The translations under genes were made by a program, and so were the position numbers. The notes under the pieces were generated by a model, which did not search any database, was not told where the DNA came from, and worked only from the letters and a program-made list of their open reading frames with translations. 64,000 nt of DNA from Paraburkholderia phytofirmans OLGA172 (GTDB lineage Bacteria; Pseudomonadota; Gammaproteobacteria; Burkholderiales; Burkholderiaceae): NCBI RefSeq assembly GCF_001634365.1, contig NZ_CP014578.1, forward strand, positions 2,170,001-2,234,000. The letters are read 5' to 3'. This document shows positions 46,704 through 55,439 of this stretch, piece after piece; within the stretch, counting starts at the first letter, position 1, and every line of letters begins with the position of its first letter.

Positions 46704-48518
46704 ATGGCCGTTAGTACCGCACCTGAAGCGACCGCAAGCACCCAGGCAGCGCCGGGCAAGCTGGTCGAAATGAACTGGGATCCGATTACGCGGATCGTCG
46801 GCAGTCTGGGGATTTACACCAAGATCGATTTTGCGAACCGCCGCGTGGCGGAGTGCTACAGCACCTCGTCGATCTTTCGTGGTTACAGCATTTTCATGAA
46901 GGGCAAAGATCCGCGCGACGCGCACTTCATCACGAGCCGCATCTGCGGGATCTGCGGCGACAATCACGCGACCTGTTCGGTGTACGCGCAGAACATGGCG
47001 TACGGCGTGAAGCCGCCGGCGATTGCCGAATGGATCGTCAATCTGGGCGAAGCGGCCGAATACATGTTCGACCACAACATCTTCCAGGACAACCTGGTGG
47101 GCGTGGATTTCTGCGAGAGGATGGTCAAGGAGACCAATCCCGGCGTATGGGACAAGGCGCAAAAAACGCCCGCGCCGAACGCGGACAAGCACGGCTATAA
47201 AACCATTGCGGACATCATGACCGCGCTTAATCCGTTCACCGGCGAGTTCTATCGCGAGACCTTGATGGTCAGCCGCTATACGCGCGAGATGTTCTGCCTG
47301 ATGGAAGGGCGTCACGTGCATCCGTCGACGCTCTATCCGGGCGGTGTGGGTACGGTGCCGACCATTCAGCTATTCACGGATTACATCACGCGTTTGATGA
47401 AGTACGTCGAGTTCATGAAGAAAGTCGTGCCGCTGCACGACGATCTGTTCGACTTCTTCTATGAAGCACTGCCGGGTTACGAAGAAGTCGGCCGGCGCCG
47501 CGTTCTGCTCGGTTGCTGGGGTTCGTTCCAGGACCCGAACGTGTGCGACTACAACTACAACTCGATGACGCAATGGGGCCGCGGCATGTTCGTCACGCCG
47601 GGCGTGGTGGTGGACGGCGAACTGGTGACGACCGACCTCGTCGATATCAACCTGAACATCCGCATCCTGCTGGGCAGTTCCTTTTACGACGACTGGGATC
47701 ACGAAGAAACCTTCGTCAAGCAGGACCCGCTCGGCAATCCGGTGGACCGCAAGCATCCGTGGAATCAGACCACGCTGCCGCGTCCGCAGAAGCGCAAATT
47801 CGACGGCAACTACACGTGGGTGATGTCGCCGCGCTGGCTCGACAAGCGCACGGGCGACCATCTCGCGCTCGATACCGGCGGTGGACCGATCGCACGCTTG
47901 TGGGCCACCGCGTTGGCGGGTCTGGTCGACATCGGCTACATCAAGGCGACCGGCCACAGCGTGAAGATCTATTTGCCGAAGACCGCGCTCAAGCCCGAAG
48001 TCGAATTCGAATGGAAGATTCCGAAGTGGAGCAATGCGATTGAACGCGATCGCGCCCGCACCTATTTTCAGGCGTATTCAGCGGCGGCCGCTTTGTACTT
48101 TGCCGAGCAGGCGCTGGCCGAGTTGCACGCGGGGCGCACCCGCACGTTCAGCGACTTCACGGTGCCGCAAGAGGGCATTGGCTGCGGCTTCCATGAAGCG
48201 GTGCGCGGCGTGCTTTCGCATCACCTCGTGATCCGCGACGGCAAGATCGCCAACTATCACCCGTATCCGCCTACGCCTTGGAACGCCAATCCGCGCGATA
48301 TCTACGGCACGCCTGGGCCCTATGAAGACGCGGTGCAGAACACGCCGATCTTCGAAGAGAACGGGCCGGACAAATTCAAGGGCATCGACATCATGCGTGC
48401 GGTGCGCAGCTTCGATCCGTGTCTGCCGTGCGGCGTGCATATGTACGTCGGCAATGGCAAGACGATCGATACGTCGCACTCGCCGACCTTCGGTGTGATG
48501 CAGGGAGCGCACACGTGA
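46704..48518 (+). CDS. hhyL: [NiFe]-hydrogenase large subunit, group 1h (actinobacterial type)
   Basis: 604 residues. The NiFe centre is held by the L1 motif RICGICGDNHA (Cys81, Cys84) and the C-terminal L2 motif DPCLPCGVH (Cys573, Cys576). A 25-residue extension after His579 should be removed by the maturation protease once nickel is inserted. With HhyS it oxidises H2; group 1h enzymes are known for oxygen-tolerant, high-affinity uptake of atmospheric H2. The ribosome site is GGGAGAAGG. Its stop overlaps the next start by four bases (GTGA). Confidence 0.96.
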   Translation: MAVSTAPEATASTQAAPGKLVEMNWDPITRIVGSLGIYTKIDFANRRVAECYSTSSIFRGYSIFMKGKDPRDAHFITSRICGICGDNHATCSVYAQNMAYGVKPPAIAEWIVNLGEAAEYMFDHNIFQDNLVGVDFCERMVKETNPGVWDKAQKTPAPNADKHGYKTIADIMTALNPFTGEFYRETLMVSRYTREMFCLMEGRHVHPSTLYPGGVGTVPTIQLFTDYITRLMKYVEFMKKVVPLHDDLFDFFYEALPGYEEVGRRRVLLGCWGSFQDPNVCDYNYNSMTQWGRGMFVTPGVVVDGELVTTDLVDINLNIRILLGSSFYDDWDHEETFVKQDPLGNPVDRKHPWNQTTLPRPQKRKFDGNYTWVMSPRWLDKRTGDHLALDTGGGPIARLWATALAGLVDIGYIKATGHSVKIYLPKTALKPEVEFEWKIPKWSNAIERDRARTYFQAYSAAAALYFAEQALAELHAGRTRTFSDFTVPQEGIGCGFHEAVRGVLSHHLVIRDGKIANYHPYPPTPWNANPRDIYGTPGPYEDAVQNTPIFEENGPDKFKGIDIMRAVRSFDPCLPCGVHMYVGNGKTIDTSHSPTFGVMQGAHT

Positions 48519-49105
48519 GCGGCGAACGCGCGGTCGCCGCCCAGCAACGCCGCATCGACGAACTGATTGCGGCGCTGGAAGCGCTCGACGATCCGCGCGC
48601 GCGTGAGTCTGCCAAGGAACTGCTGCAAGTCGTCCTCGATCTGCATGCGAACGGCCTCGCACGACTGATGGAGATCGTGGCGGAGGCGGGCGTGATAGAC
48701 GACGCCATGGTCGCAGCGTTCGAGCGCGACGCCGGCGTGTCGGCGTTGCTGCTTTTGCACGGTTTGCATCCGCAGGATCTGCCGACGCGCGTGTCGCGCG
48801 CGGTCGAAAAGATGCGCCCCTTGCTTGGCGCCCAGGGCATCCAGATCGAACTGCTGGACGCGGCAGAAGAGGCCGTGCGTGTGCGAGTCGCAGGCCGCCT
48901 GCAGGGCAAGCACAACTCCGTGGGCGAATTGCAGCAGGAAATCGAACGCTCGATCTTCGAAGCGGCGCCCGAAGCGATGCGTGTCGAGATCGCCGGTCTG
49001 CCGGACGTCAATGTGCATGAACTGCGCTTTGTGCCGCATCGAACGGAGGTAGCGAATGATGTGGCAAATGAGGTAGCAAGCCGGACCGAGGCCGGCGCAC
49101 AATGA
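48515..49105 (+). CDS. NifU-like C-terminal-domain protein without cysteines
   Basis: 196 residues from the GTG that overlaps the hhyL stop. The N-terminal half is helical (IDELIAALEALDDPRARE). About residues 95-165 resemble the NifU C-terminal scaffold (VEKMRPLLGAQGIQIELLD), but the cluster-binding C-x2-C is replaced by GRLQGKHNS and the whole protein has no cysteine. It therefore cannot hold an Fe-S cluster in the usual way. Similar genes follow the structural genes in other group 1h loci; a chaperone-like role for the subunits is only inference. Confidence 0.75.
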   Translation: MSGERAVAAQQRRIDELIAALEALDDPRARESAKELLQVVLDLHANGLARLMEIVAEAGVIDDAMVAAFERDAGVSALLLLHGLHPQDLPTRVSRAVEKMRPLLGAQGIQIELLDAAEEAVRVRVAGRLQGKHNSVGELQQEIERSIFEAAPEAMRVEIAGLPDVNVHELRFVPHRTEVANDVANEVASRTEAGAQ

Positions 49106-49737
49106 CACCCGCCGCCACGACACGCGGCTGGGTCGCGCGGCTGCGCCATTTCGTGCGCAAGGCCGACGACATGCAGTGCGAGTTGTGCGGCCTGCCGCTT
49201 CTAGCCGATCATCCCCATCTGTTCGAAACCGCCAAACGGCAGTTGTATTGCTGTTGCCGTGCTTGCGCGCTGCTGTTCGGCAGTCAGCAGAATGCGCGCT
49301 ATCGTCCGGTGCCGCGCGAGGCGCATTATCTCGACGGCTTTCGCATGAGCGATGCGCAATGGGACGCGCTGGCGATTCCCATCGATATCGCTTTCTTCTT
49401 GCACGATAGCCAGGCACAGCGTGTCGTCGCGCTGTATCCCGGACCCGCCGGTGGCACGCAATCGCTGCTGGACTTGCAGGCGTGGGACGAACTGGTCGCC
49501 GGGAATCCGTTGCTCGCGCAACTGCAACCCGACGTCGAAGCGCTGCTGGTCAACCGCAGCGAAGGCGCGCGCGATTATTACCGCGTGCCGATCGACCAGT
49601 GTTACGCGCTGACCGGCGTGATCCGTGCACGTTGGCGCGGACTGTCTGGCGGCAAGGAAGCGTGGGATTCGATCCATCGTTTCTTCGCCGCGCTGAAGAC
49701 CCATGGCCGGGTGCCGGAGGGCCTGCTCCATGCCTGA
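49102..49737 (+). CDS. DUF5947-like protein with CxxC/CxxC metal site
   Basis: 211 residues, overlapping the previous gene by four bases. An N-terminal metal-binding module has Cys26-x2-Cys29 and Cys52-x2-Cys55 (CELCG and CRACALLFG), with extra cysteines at 50 and 51; this could be a zinc ribbon or rubredoxin-like iron site. The remainder is a soluble domain (IPIDIAFFLHDSQAQRVVALYPGPAG). I believe it matches DUF5947, recorded near actinobacterial hydrogenases. It might carry electrons from the enzyme or help in maturation; neither is shown. Confidence 0.7.
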   Translation: MTPAATTRGWVARLRHFVRKADDMQCELCGLPLLADHPHLFETAKRQLYCCCRACALLFGSQQNARYRPVPREAHYLDGFRMSDAQWDALAIPIDIAFFLHDSQAQRVVALYPGPAGGTQSLLDLQAWDELVAGNPLLAQLQPDVEALLVNRSEGARDYYRVPIDQCYALTGVIRARWRGLSGGKEAWDSIHRFFAALKTHGRVPEGLLHA

Positions 49738-50377
49738 TCTCGGGTTCACTGTCGAGTTGGCGGAAGTCGTGCCGTTCGCCGCAGCGCCGCTGCTGACGTT
49801 CAGGCTCCGTATCGTCAATACGCCGGCGCAGGAGGAGATTGCGAGCATTACCCTGCAATGCCAGATCCAGATCGAAGCGACCAGGCGCCGCTACGTGCCC
49901 GCCGAACAATACGGACTCGATGACCTGTTCGGCTCGCCGCCGCGCTGGGGTGAAACGCTGCGCACGCTGCTATGGACGCATACCACGGCGATCGCACCGC
50001 CGTTCACCGGCGAATGCACGCTCGATTTGCCCGTGCCGTGCAGCTACGATTTCAATGTGGCCGCAACCAAATATTTTCACGGCCTCGAAGAAGGCGAGAT
50101 TCCGCTGATGCTGCAATTTAGCGGCACGGTGTTCTATCGCGAGGCAGGCGGCGCGTTGCAGGCCGCGCCGATTCCGTGGCACAAGGAGGCGGCGTACCGG
50201 CTACCGGTTGCGCTATGGCGCGACATGATGACCCGCTACTACCCGAACGGCGCGTGGCTGTGTTTGCACCGGCATGTGTTCGATCGCCTCTCGCGATACA
50301 AAAGCAGACGGGGTCTCACGAGCTGGGAGCAGGCGGTGACGAGCCTGCTCGACGGCGGCGAGGAGGACATATCGTGA
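49730..50377 (+). CDS. DUF6084-like protein of the hydrogenase locus
   Basis: 215 residues from an ATG with a GGAGGG ribosome site, overlapping the previous stop by eight bases. Strand-rich N-terminal half (FTVELAEVVPFAAAPLLTFRLRI, ASITLQCQIQIEA), a conserved-looking DLFGSPPRWGETLRTLLWTH segment, and an acidic/aromatic C-terminal half with PWHKEAAYRLPVALWRDMM. No cysteine motif or membrane segment stands out. From memory this is DUF6084, seen in group 1h hydrogenase loci. No function can be assigned. Confidence 0.7.
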   Translation: MPDLGFTVELAEVVPFAAAPLLTFRLRIVNTPAQEEIASITLQCQIQIEATRRRYVPAEQYGLDDLFGSPPRWGETLRTLLWTHTTAIAPPFTGECTLDLPVPCSYDFNVAATKYFHGLEEGEIPLMLQFSGTVFYREAGGALQAAPIPWHKEAAYRLPVALWRDMMTRYYPNGAWLCLHRHVFDRLSRYKSRRGLTSWEQAVTSLLDGGEEDIS

Positions 50378-51795
50378 ACGCGGTCGAAAGCGTGGTTCAG
50401 GCGGTGCTGTACGAAGGCTACATGCTGTATCCGTACCGGCCGACCTCGGTCAAGAACCGGCAACGCTGGACCTTCGGCGGCGTGTATCCGCGCGCCTATG
50501 CCGAGGCATCCGGCAGCGATCCGTGGGTGACGCAGACCGAGTGTCTGCTGCGCGGCGACCCGCGCACCCGCGTGGCTGTGCGGCCCGGTTTTCTGCAGGT
50601 GATCGAACGGATGGTGCTCGACGTGGCGGAGGGGGCCGCCGCGCGGCCGGAGTCGGGTGAGCCGGCCTGGCGCAGCGTGCCCGTGCTCGATGTCGGCGAA
50701 CGGCGCTATACCCCATGGCAGGAAGCGGCTGAGCGGCACATCGCCGTGCCGGTTCTGGTGGTCGGCGAATTGCTTGACGCACCCATGCAGATTGCATTCT
50801 CGTTCGACGCTGCCAGCGAGCTCGAACCGCTCGCCGACAAGCAAGGCACGCTGCGCGGCGCACTGCGCCGTACCCGGGCTGCGCTGCAAGGCCACGTCGA
50901 ATTGAGCGCCGCCAGCGTGGCGGCCGGGGTTTATCGCGTAAAGGTGCGCATCGTCAACGAGACGCCGCTCGACAATGCCAGCGGCCTGAAGCGGGATGCG
51001 GCTTCGCTGTATGCGCTGGTGTCCTGTCATACGGTGTTGACCATCGAGGGCGGCACGTGGATTTCGTCGATCGATCCGCCCGCCGACCTGGTGGAGGCTG
51101 CTGCCGCGAGCCGCAATATCGGCGTGTGGCCGGTATTGGTGGGCGATGAACAACAGCCCGACACGATGCTTGCCTCGCCGATCATTCTCTACGATTTCCC
51201 GCAGATTGCGCCTGAAAGCGCTGGCGATCTATTCGACTCGACGGAGATCGACGAGATTCTCACGCTGCGCATTCTCACCATGACCGACGACGAAAAGCGC
51301 GAAATGATCGCCACCGACGAGCGCGCGCGTGCCTTGCTTGCACGCACCGAAAGCCTCGGCGTCGAGCAGATGGAGAAGCTGCATGGCACCTTGCGGCAGG
51401 TGCGCGCATTCGATGCGGCAAGCGTCGGCGCATTTTCGCCGCTGGCAGCGCCCGCCATGCCGGTGTCGCCGTGGGCGGAACTCGACGCGCGGCCGCATCT
51501 TGCTTGCGTGCGGGTGGCGGGCGTCGAGATTCGGATTGGCGATCAGGTGCGCTTGCACCCACGCGGCCGCGCGGACATCTTCGATATCGCGCTAAGCGGC
51601 ATGCTTGCCACGATCGAATCGATCGAGCGCGATTTCGACGATCACGTGCACGTTGCCGTGACAGTCGACGACGACCCCGGCAAAGACTTCGGCATGCAGC
51701 GCATGCCCGGCCATCGCTTCTTCTTCGGCCCGGACGAGATCGAGCCGCTGGTCAACACGTCGCGTCCGTCCCGTCATAAAGGAGGCCACGCATGA
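50374..51795 (+). CDS. Uncharacterised 473-residue protein of the hydrogenase locus
   Basis: 473 residues from the GTG overlapping the previous stop (GTGA), with a GGAGGA ribosome site. I recognise no domain. The N-terminus (VLYEGYMLYPYRPTSVKNRQ) leads into a large alpha/beta body; a helical segment follows (ILTMTDDEKREMIATDERARALLARTE region). The end is strand-rich (VEIRIGDQVRLHPRG, MLATIESIERDFDDHVHVAV) and resembles a small SH3-like barrel. There is no signal or membrane segment. Its tight coupling to the protease gene after it points to assembly or maturation, by inference. Confidence 0.75.
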   Translation: MNAVESVVQAVLYEGYMLYPYRPTSVKNRQRWTFGGVYPRAYAEASGSDPWVTQTECLLRGDPRTRVAVRPGFLQVIERMVLDVAEGAAARPESGEPAWRSVPVLDVGERRYTPWQEAAERHIAVPVLVVGELLDAPMQIAFSFDAASELEPLADKQGTLRGALRRTRAALQGHVELSAASVAAGVYRVKVRIVNETPLDNASGLKRDAASLYALVSCHTVLTIEGGTWISSIDPPADLVEAAAASRNIGVWPVLVGDEQQPDTMLASPIILYDFPQIAPESAGDLFDSTEIDEILTLRILTMTDDEKREMIATDERARALLARTESLGVEQMEKLHGTLRQVRAFDAASVGAFSPLAAPAMPVSPWAELDARPHLACVRVAGVEIRIGDQVRLHPRGRADIFDIALSGMLATIESIERDFDDHVHVAVTVDDDPGKDFGMQRMPGHRFFFGPDEIEPLVNTSRPSRHKGGHA

Positions 51796-52343
51796 GTGCG
51801 GTTCTGGTGGCGGGCATCGGCAATGTGTTTCTCGGCGACGATGGCTTCGGCGTCGAAGTGGTGCGCCGTCTGCGGGAAAAACTGGCGGCCGGTGAGTTGC
51901 CGGCATTTGCCGGCTGGGTGAGCATCGCGGACTTCGGGATTCGCGGCATCGATCTTTGCTATGCGCTGCTCGATGGCGTGGACAGTGCGATTCTGATCGA
52001 CACGATGCAGCGCGGTGGTGCCCCGGGCACGTTGTATGTGATCGAGCCGTCTGTTGAAGAACCCGTTGGCGGCGAGCCAGGCGATCCGTATGCGATGCCG
52101 ATCCTGTTGTCGCCGCACGAAATGGATCCGGTCAAAGTGCTGCAAACGGTGCGGATGCTGGGCGGCGGTTGCGAGGACGTCGTCGTGCTCGGTTGCGAGC
52201 CGCAAGACTTCGGCTTCGAGAACGGCGACGAAGGAAGGATGGGATTGAGCGGCACGGTGGCTGCGGCGGTCGAGCAGGCGGTCGAACTCGCTGTGACGCT
52301 TGTGATGGCAAGGATGGAGCGGTTGTCCGCACGGGCCGCTTGA
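51792..52343 (+). CDS. Hydrogenase large-subunit maturation endopeptidase (HyaD/HybD family)
   Basis: 183 residues, overlapping the previous gene by four bases. The family start is VAGIGNVFLGDDGFG. Nickel-sensing ligands equivalent to HybD Glu16, Asp62 and His93 appear to be Asp17, Asp70 (LIDTMQ) and His109 (SPHEMDPVKVL). After HypA/B insert nickel, this protease should cut HhyL after His579 to release the 25-residue tail and lock the active site. The Glu-to-Asp change at the first ligand is conservative. Confidence 0.9.
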   Translation: MSAVLVAGIGNVFLGDDGFGVEVVRRLREKLAAGELPAFAGWVSIADFGIRGIDLCYALLDGVDSAILIDTMQRGGAPGTLYVIEPSVEEPVGGEPGDPYAMPILLSPHEMDPVKVLQTVRMLGGGCEDVVVLGCEPQDFGFENGDEGRMGLSGTVAAAVEQAVELAVTLVMARMERLSARAA

Positions 52344-52474
52344 GCGATCGGGCCGTCAGCCGGTCGAGTGGGCGTCCATACGCGCTGCCTGAGTGGCCAA
52401 GTCGCCAGACGACTGCGCAGCGAGGCGGTGGGCCGTCACGGATATGGTGTGAAATAACTGAAGTGGGAGGCGTC

Positions 52475-52576
52475 ATGAAAGGCTTTCTGAAGTACCTCTT
52501 GTTGCCGGCTTTGGTGCTCGGTGTGCTCGCGAATATGAAGGACATCAAGCGCTATATCCGCATCCGCAACATGTAG
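52475..52576 (+). CDS. 33-residue single-helix membrane peptide (DUF6893-like)
   Basis: A tiny gene with a very strong GGGAGG ribosome site six bases from its ATG. The product begins MKGFLKYLLLPALVLGVLA, one hydrophobic helix, followed by a basic tail (KDIKRYIRIRNM), so it should sit in the inner membrane with the tail in the cytoplasm. It lies between the protease gene (131 bases before) and hypF (24 bases after). From memory it resembles the DUF6893 small-protein family. It might tether the soluble hydrogenase to the membrane or quinone pool; that is speculation. Confidence 0.75.
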   Translation: MKGFLKYLLLPALVLGVLANMKDIKRYIRIRNM

Positions 52577-52600
52577 ACGGTAACAGCCAGGGAGGTGGCC

Positions 52601-55012
52601 ATGAACATGCATACACAGCCTGCCGGACAGTCTTCGCCTCCACGCCCTGCGGTCCCCGGACCGGTCGGCGAGGAAATTCGTGTGCGCGGACTGGTGCAAG
52701 GCGTCGGCTTCCGGCCGACCGTGTGGCGGCTCGCGCATGCATGCGGCGTGGTCGGCGACGTGCGCAACGATAGCGACGGTGTGCTGATTCATGCGTGGGG
52801 CGATGCGTGGACGCTGCAACGTTTCATCGAAAGCCTGAGCGCCGAGTGTCCGCCGCTCGCGCGCATCGACGCGATCGAGCGGCATCAGCTGAGTGAAGCG
52901 GCCGAGGCCAGCGATTTCCGGATCGTGGCGAGCGTGACCGGCAATGTGCAGACGGGCGTCACGCCTGACGCGGTGATCTGCGCGGACTGTGCCGCCGAGA
53001 TCGCCACGCCGGCGGACCGGCGTTACCGTTATCCGTTTACGAACTGCACGCATTGCGGCCCGCGCCTTTCGATCGTTCAGGCCATTCCCTACGATCGCGC
53101 CAATACGACCATGGCGGCGTTCGACCTGTGCGACGCATGCCGCGCCGAGTATGAGGATCCCGCCGACCGGCGCTTTCATGCGCAACCGGTCGCGTGTCCG
53201 GTATGTGGCCCGCGTGTCTGGCTGGAAGGCCGGCACGGAGCGCGTGCTGACGGCGACGATCCCTGTCGCGCGGCAAGCCTGCTGTTGCGCCACGGCTCGA
53301 TTGTCGCGGTCAAAGGGCTGGGCGGCTTTCAGCTTGCCTGCGACGCTTGCGATGAAGCCGCGGTGGCGCGTTTGCGTCAACTGAAACGGCGCGAGCGCAA
53401 ACCGTTTGCGCTGATGGCGCGCGATCTGCAGGCGATACGCCGCTATTGCACGCCCGCCCCAACAGAGGTGGCCCTGCTGCATAGCGCGGCCGGACCGATC
53501 GTCATTCTGCAAGCCGACGGTGCGCAGTGCGTCGCGCCAAGCGTTGCACCGGGGGTGGGCACACTCGGTTTCATGCTGCCGTCTACGCCGCTGCATCGCC
53601 TGCTGATGGAGTCGATCGACTCAGCGCTCGTGGTGACCAGCGGCAATACCAGCGACGAGCCGCCGTGCATCGACAACGCGGATGCCCGCGCGCGTCTCGG
53701 CCGCATTGCCGATGTGTTTCTGATGCATGACCGCGATATCGCACGCCGGGTCGACGATTCGGTGGCCCGCGTGGTGCAGGGCGAACCGCGCGTGTTGCGG
53801 CGCGCGCGTGGCTACGCGCCGGCGCCGTTGCTGTTGCCGGAGGGTTTTTCCGAAACACCGGCGGTGCTGGCAATGGGCGGTGAGCTCAAAAACACCTTCT
53901 GCCTTGCACGCAATGCTCAGGCGATCGTCTCGCACCATCTCGGCGATCTGGAAGACGCGTTGACTTATGCGGACTACCGCCGTTCGGTGGCGCAGTATCT
54001 GCGCCTGTTCGACCATGAACCGCAGACGGTGGCGCTCGACTTCCACCCCGAGTATCTGTCGCGCAAAATCGGCTACGACCTTGCGCAAACGTGGCAGGTT
54101 CCCGTGGTCGAGGTTCAGCATCATCACGCGCATCTCGCCGCGTGCATGGCGGAAAACGGCGTCGCGTTCGATGCGCTGCCGATGCTCGGTATCGCACTCG
54201 ACGGTCTCGGTTATGGCGACGACGGCACGCTGTGGGGCGGCGAATTCATGCTGGCGGATTATCGCGGCTTCACGCGCCTCGGCACATTCAAGCCGGTCGC
54301 GATGCCCGGTGGCACACGCGCCATCGAAGAACCGTGGCGCAACGCTTATGCGCATCTGATGGCGGCATTCGATTGGCGTGGTTTTACGCGGCAATACGCC
54401 GGGCTTGACGTGCAGAAGTTCCTGAGCCGCCGCCCCCGTGCCGCGCTCGATACGATGATCGCGCAACGCGTCAATAGTCCGCTGGCAAGCTCCGTGGGCC
54501 GCCTGTTCGATGCCGTGGCGGCGACGCTCGGCGTGTGCCGGGAGCGCGTGCTTTATGAAGGGCAGGCGGCGATCGAGCTTGAAACGCTGGTCGATCGGCA
54601 TGCGCTGCAAGACGACGGCGACGCCGACGCGTATCCGTTCGAGATCGTCAGCACCATGCCTGACGGTTTGCGTTGCATCGAGCCGCGGCCGATGTGGGAG
54701 GCCTTGCTCGACGACGTGTTGCGCGGTACATCCGTGCCGGTCATCGCGGCGCGGTTTCACAAGGGGCTGGCCATCGCCATCGTGCGCATGGCCGAGTGCC
54801 TGGCCGACCTGCTGACAGGCTCTGTCGATGCGCGCAGCGTGGCATTGTCCGGCGGTGTTTTTCAGAATCGCATTCTGTTCGAACAGGTAGCCGGGCGGCT
54901 CGGCGCAACGGGTTTTCGCGTGCTGACGCACCGCCAGGTGCCGGCCAACGACGGCGGTCTGTCGCTAGGGCAGGCGGCGGTAGCGGCGGCGCAGCAACGC
55001 CACGGCTTTTGA
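52601..55012 (+). CDS. hypF: Carbamoyltransferase HypF
   Basis: 803 residues from the ATG at 52601, five bases after GGAGG. Domains in order: acylphosphatase (VRGLVQGVGFRPTVWRLA), two zinc fingers (CADCAAE...CTHCGPR and CDACRAE...CPVCGPR), a YrdC-like adenylation domain (IVAVKGLGGFQLACDA), and a Kae1-like transferase domain (VEVQHHHAHLAACM). It makes the thiocarboxamide on HypE that becomes the cyanide ligands of the NiFe site. It opens the hyp block. Confidence 0.95.
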   Translation: MNMHTQPAGQSSPPRPAVPGPVGEEIRVRGLVQGVGFRPTVWRLAHACGVVGDVRNDSDGVLIHAWGDAWTLQRFIESLSAECPPLARIDAIERHQLSEAAEASDFRIVASVTGNVQTGVTPDAVICADCAAEIATPADRRYRYPFTNCTHCGPRLSIVQAIPYDRANTTMAAFDLCDACRAEYEDPADRRFHAQPVACPVCGPRVWLEGRHGARADGDDPCRAASLLLRHGSIVAVKGLGGFQLACDACDEAAVARLRQLKRRERKPFALMARDLQAIRRYCTPAPTEVALLHSAAGPIVILQADGAQCVAPSVAPGVGTLGFMLPSTPLHRLLMESIDSALVVTSGNTSDEPPCIDNADARARLGRIADVFLMHDRDIARRVDDSVARVVQGEPRVLRRARGYAPAPLLLPEGFSETPAVLAMGGELKNTFCLARNAQAIVSHHLGDLEDALTYADYRRSVAQYLRLFDHEPQTVALDFHPEYLSRKIGYDLAQTWQVPVVEVQHHHAHLAACMAENGVAFDALPMLGIALDGLGYGDDGTLWGGEFMLADYRGFTRLGTFKPVAMPGGTRAIEEPWRNAYAHLMAAFDWRGFTRQYAGLDVQKFLSRRPRAALDTMIAQRVNSPLASSVGRLFDAVAATLGVCRERVLYEGQAAIELETLVDRHALQDDGDADAYPFEIVSTMPDGLRCIEPRPMWEALLDDVLRGTSVPVIAARFHKGLAIAIVRMAECLADLLTGSVDARSVALSGGVFQNRILFEQVAGRLGATGFRVLTHRQVPANDGGLSLGQAAVAAAQQRHGF

Positions 55013-55091
55013 AGGCGGGTGTTTGAGTCGTCAAGCAAACATAGTGATGCGGAAGTAGCGGCGCAAAAAAGCGGGTTAAAGGGAGAGCAAC

Positions 55092-55409
55092 ATGTGTTTG
55101 GGCATCCCAGGACAGATCGTCGAAGTGACCGACGCGGCGAACGATCTCGCGCTCGTCAACGTCGGCGGCGTGCGGCGCGTGATCAATATCGCCTTCGTGA
55201 TCGACGAGGGACGGCCGGCGAGCGCGTGCGTCGGCGAATGGGTGCTGGTGCACGTGGGCTTTGCGATGAGCCGGCTCGACGAGCAGGAAGCCGCACGCAC
55301 GCTGGCGTTATTGCGTGAACTGGGCGTCGCGCAGGGCGAGATGGAAGACATGGCCGAGACAGGCGAACTGCGGGGCGGCTTGCGCGACGGACTGCGCAGT
55401 GCGCCATGA
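55092..55409 (+). CDS. hypC: Hydrogenase maturation chaperone HypC
   Basis: 105 residues with the invariant N-terminus MCLGIPGQIVEV; Cys2 binds the Fe(CN)2CO precursor and the large-subunit precursor. The ribosome site is GGGAGAG. The C-terminal third, from about residue 75, is an extra Glu/Gly/Arg-rich tail. It works with HypD in iron-site assembly and is 79 bases after hypF. Confidence 0.94.
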   Translation: MCLGIPGQIVEVTDAANDLALVNVGGVRRVINIAFVIDEGRPASACVGEWVLVHVGFAMSRLDEQEAARTLALLRELGVAQGEMEDMAETGELRGGLRDGLRSAP

Positions 55410-55439
55410 ATGCGTGATCGGAAGCTAACGGAGACCGGC

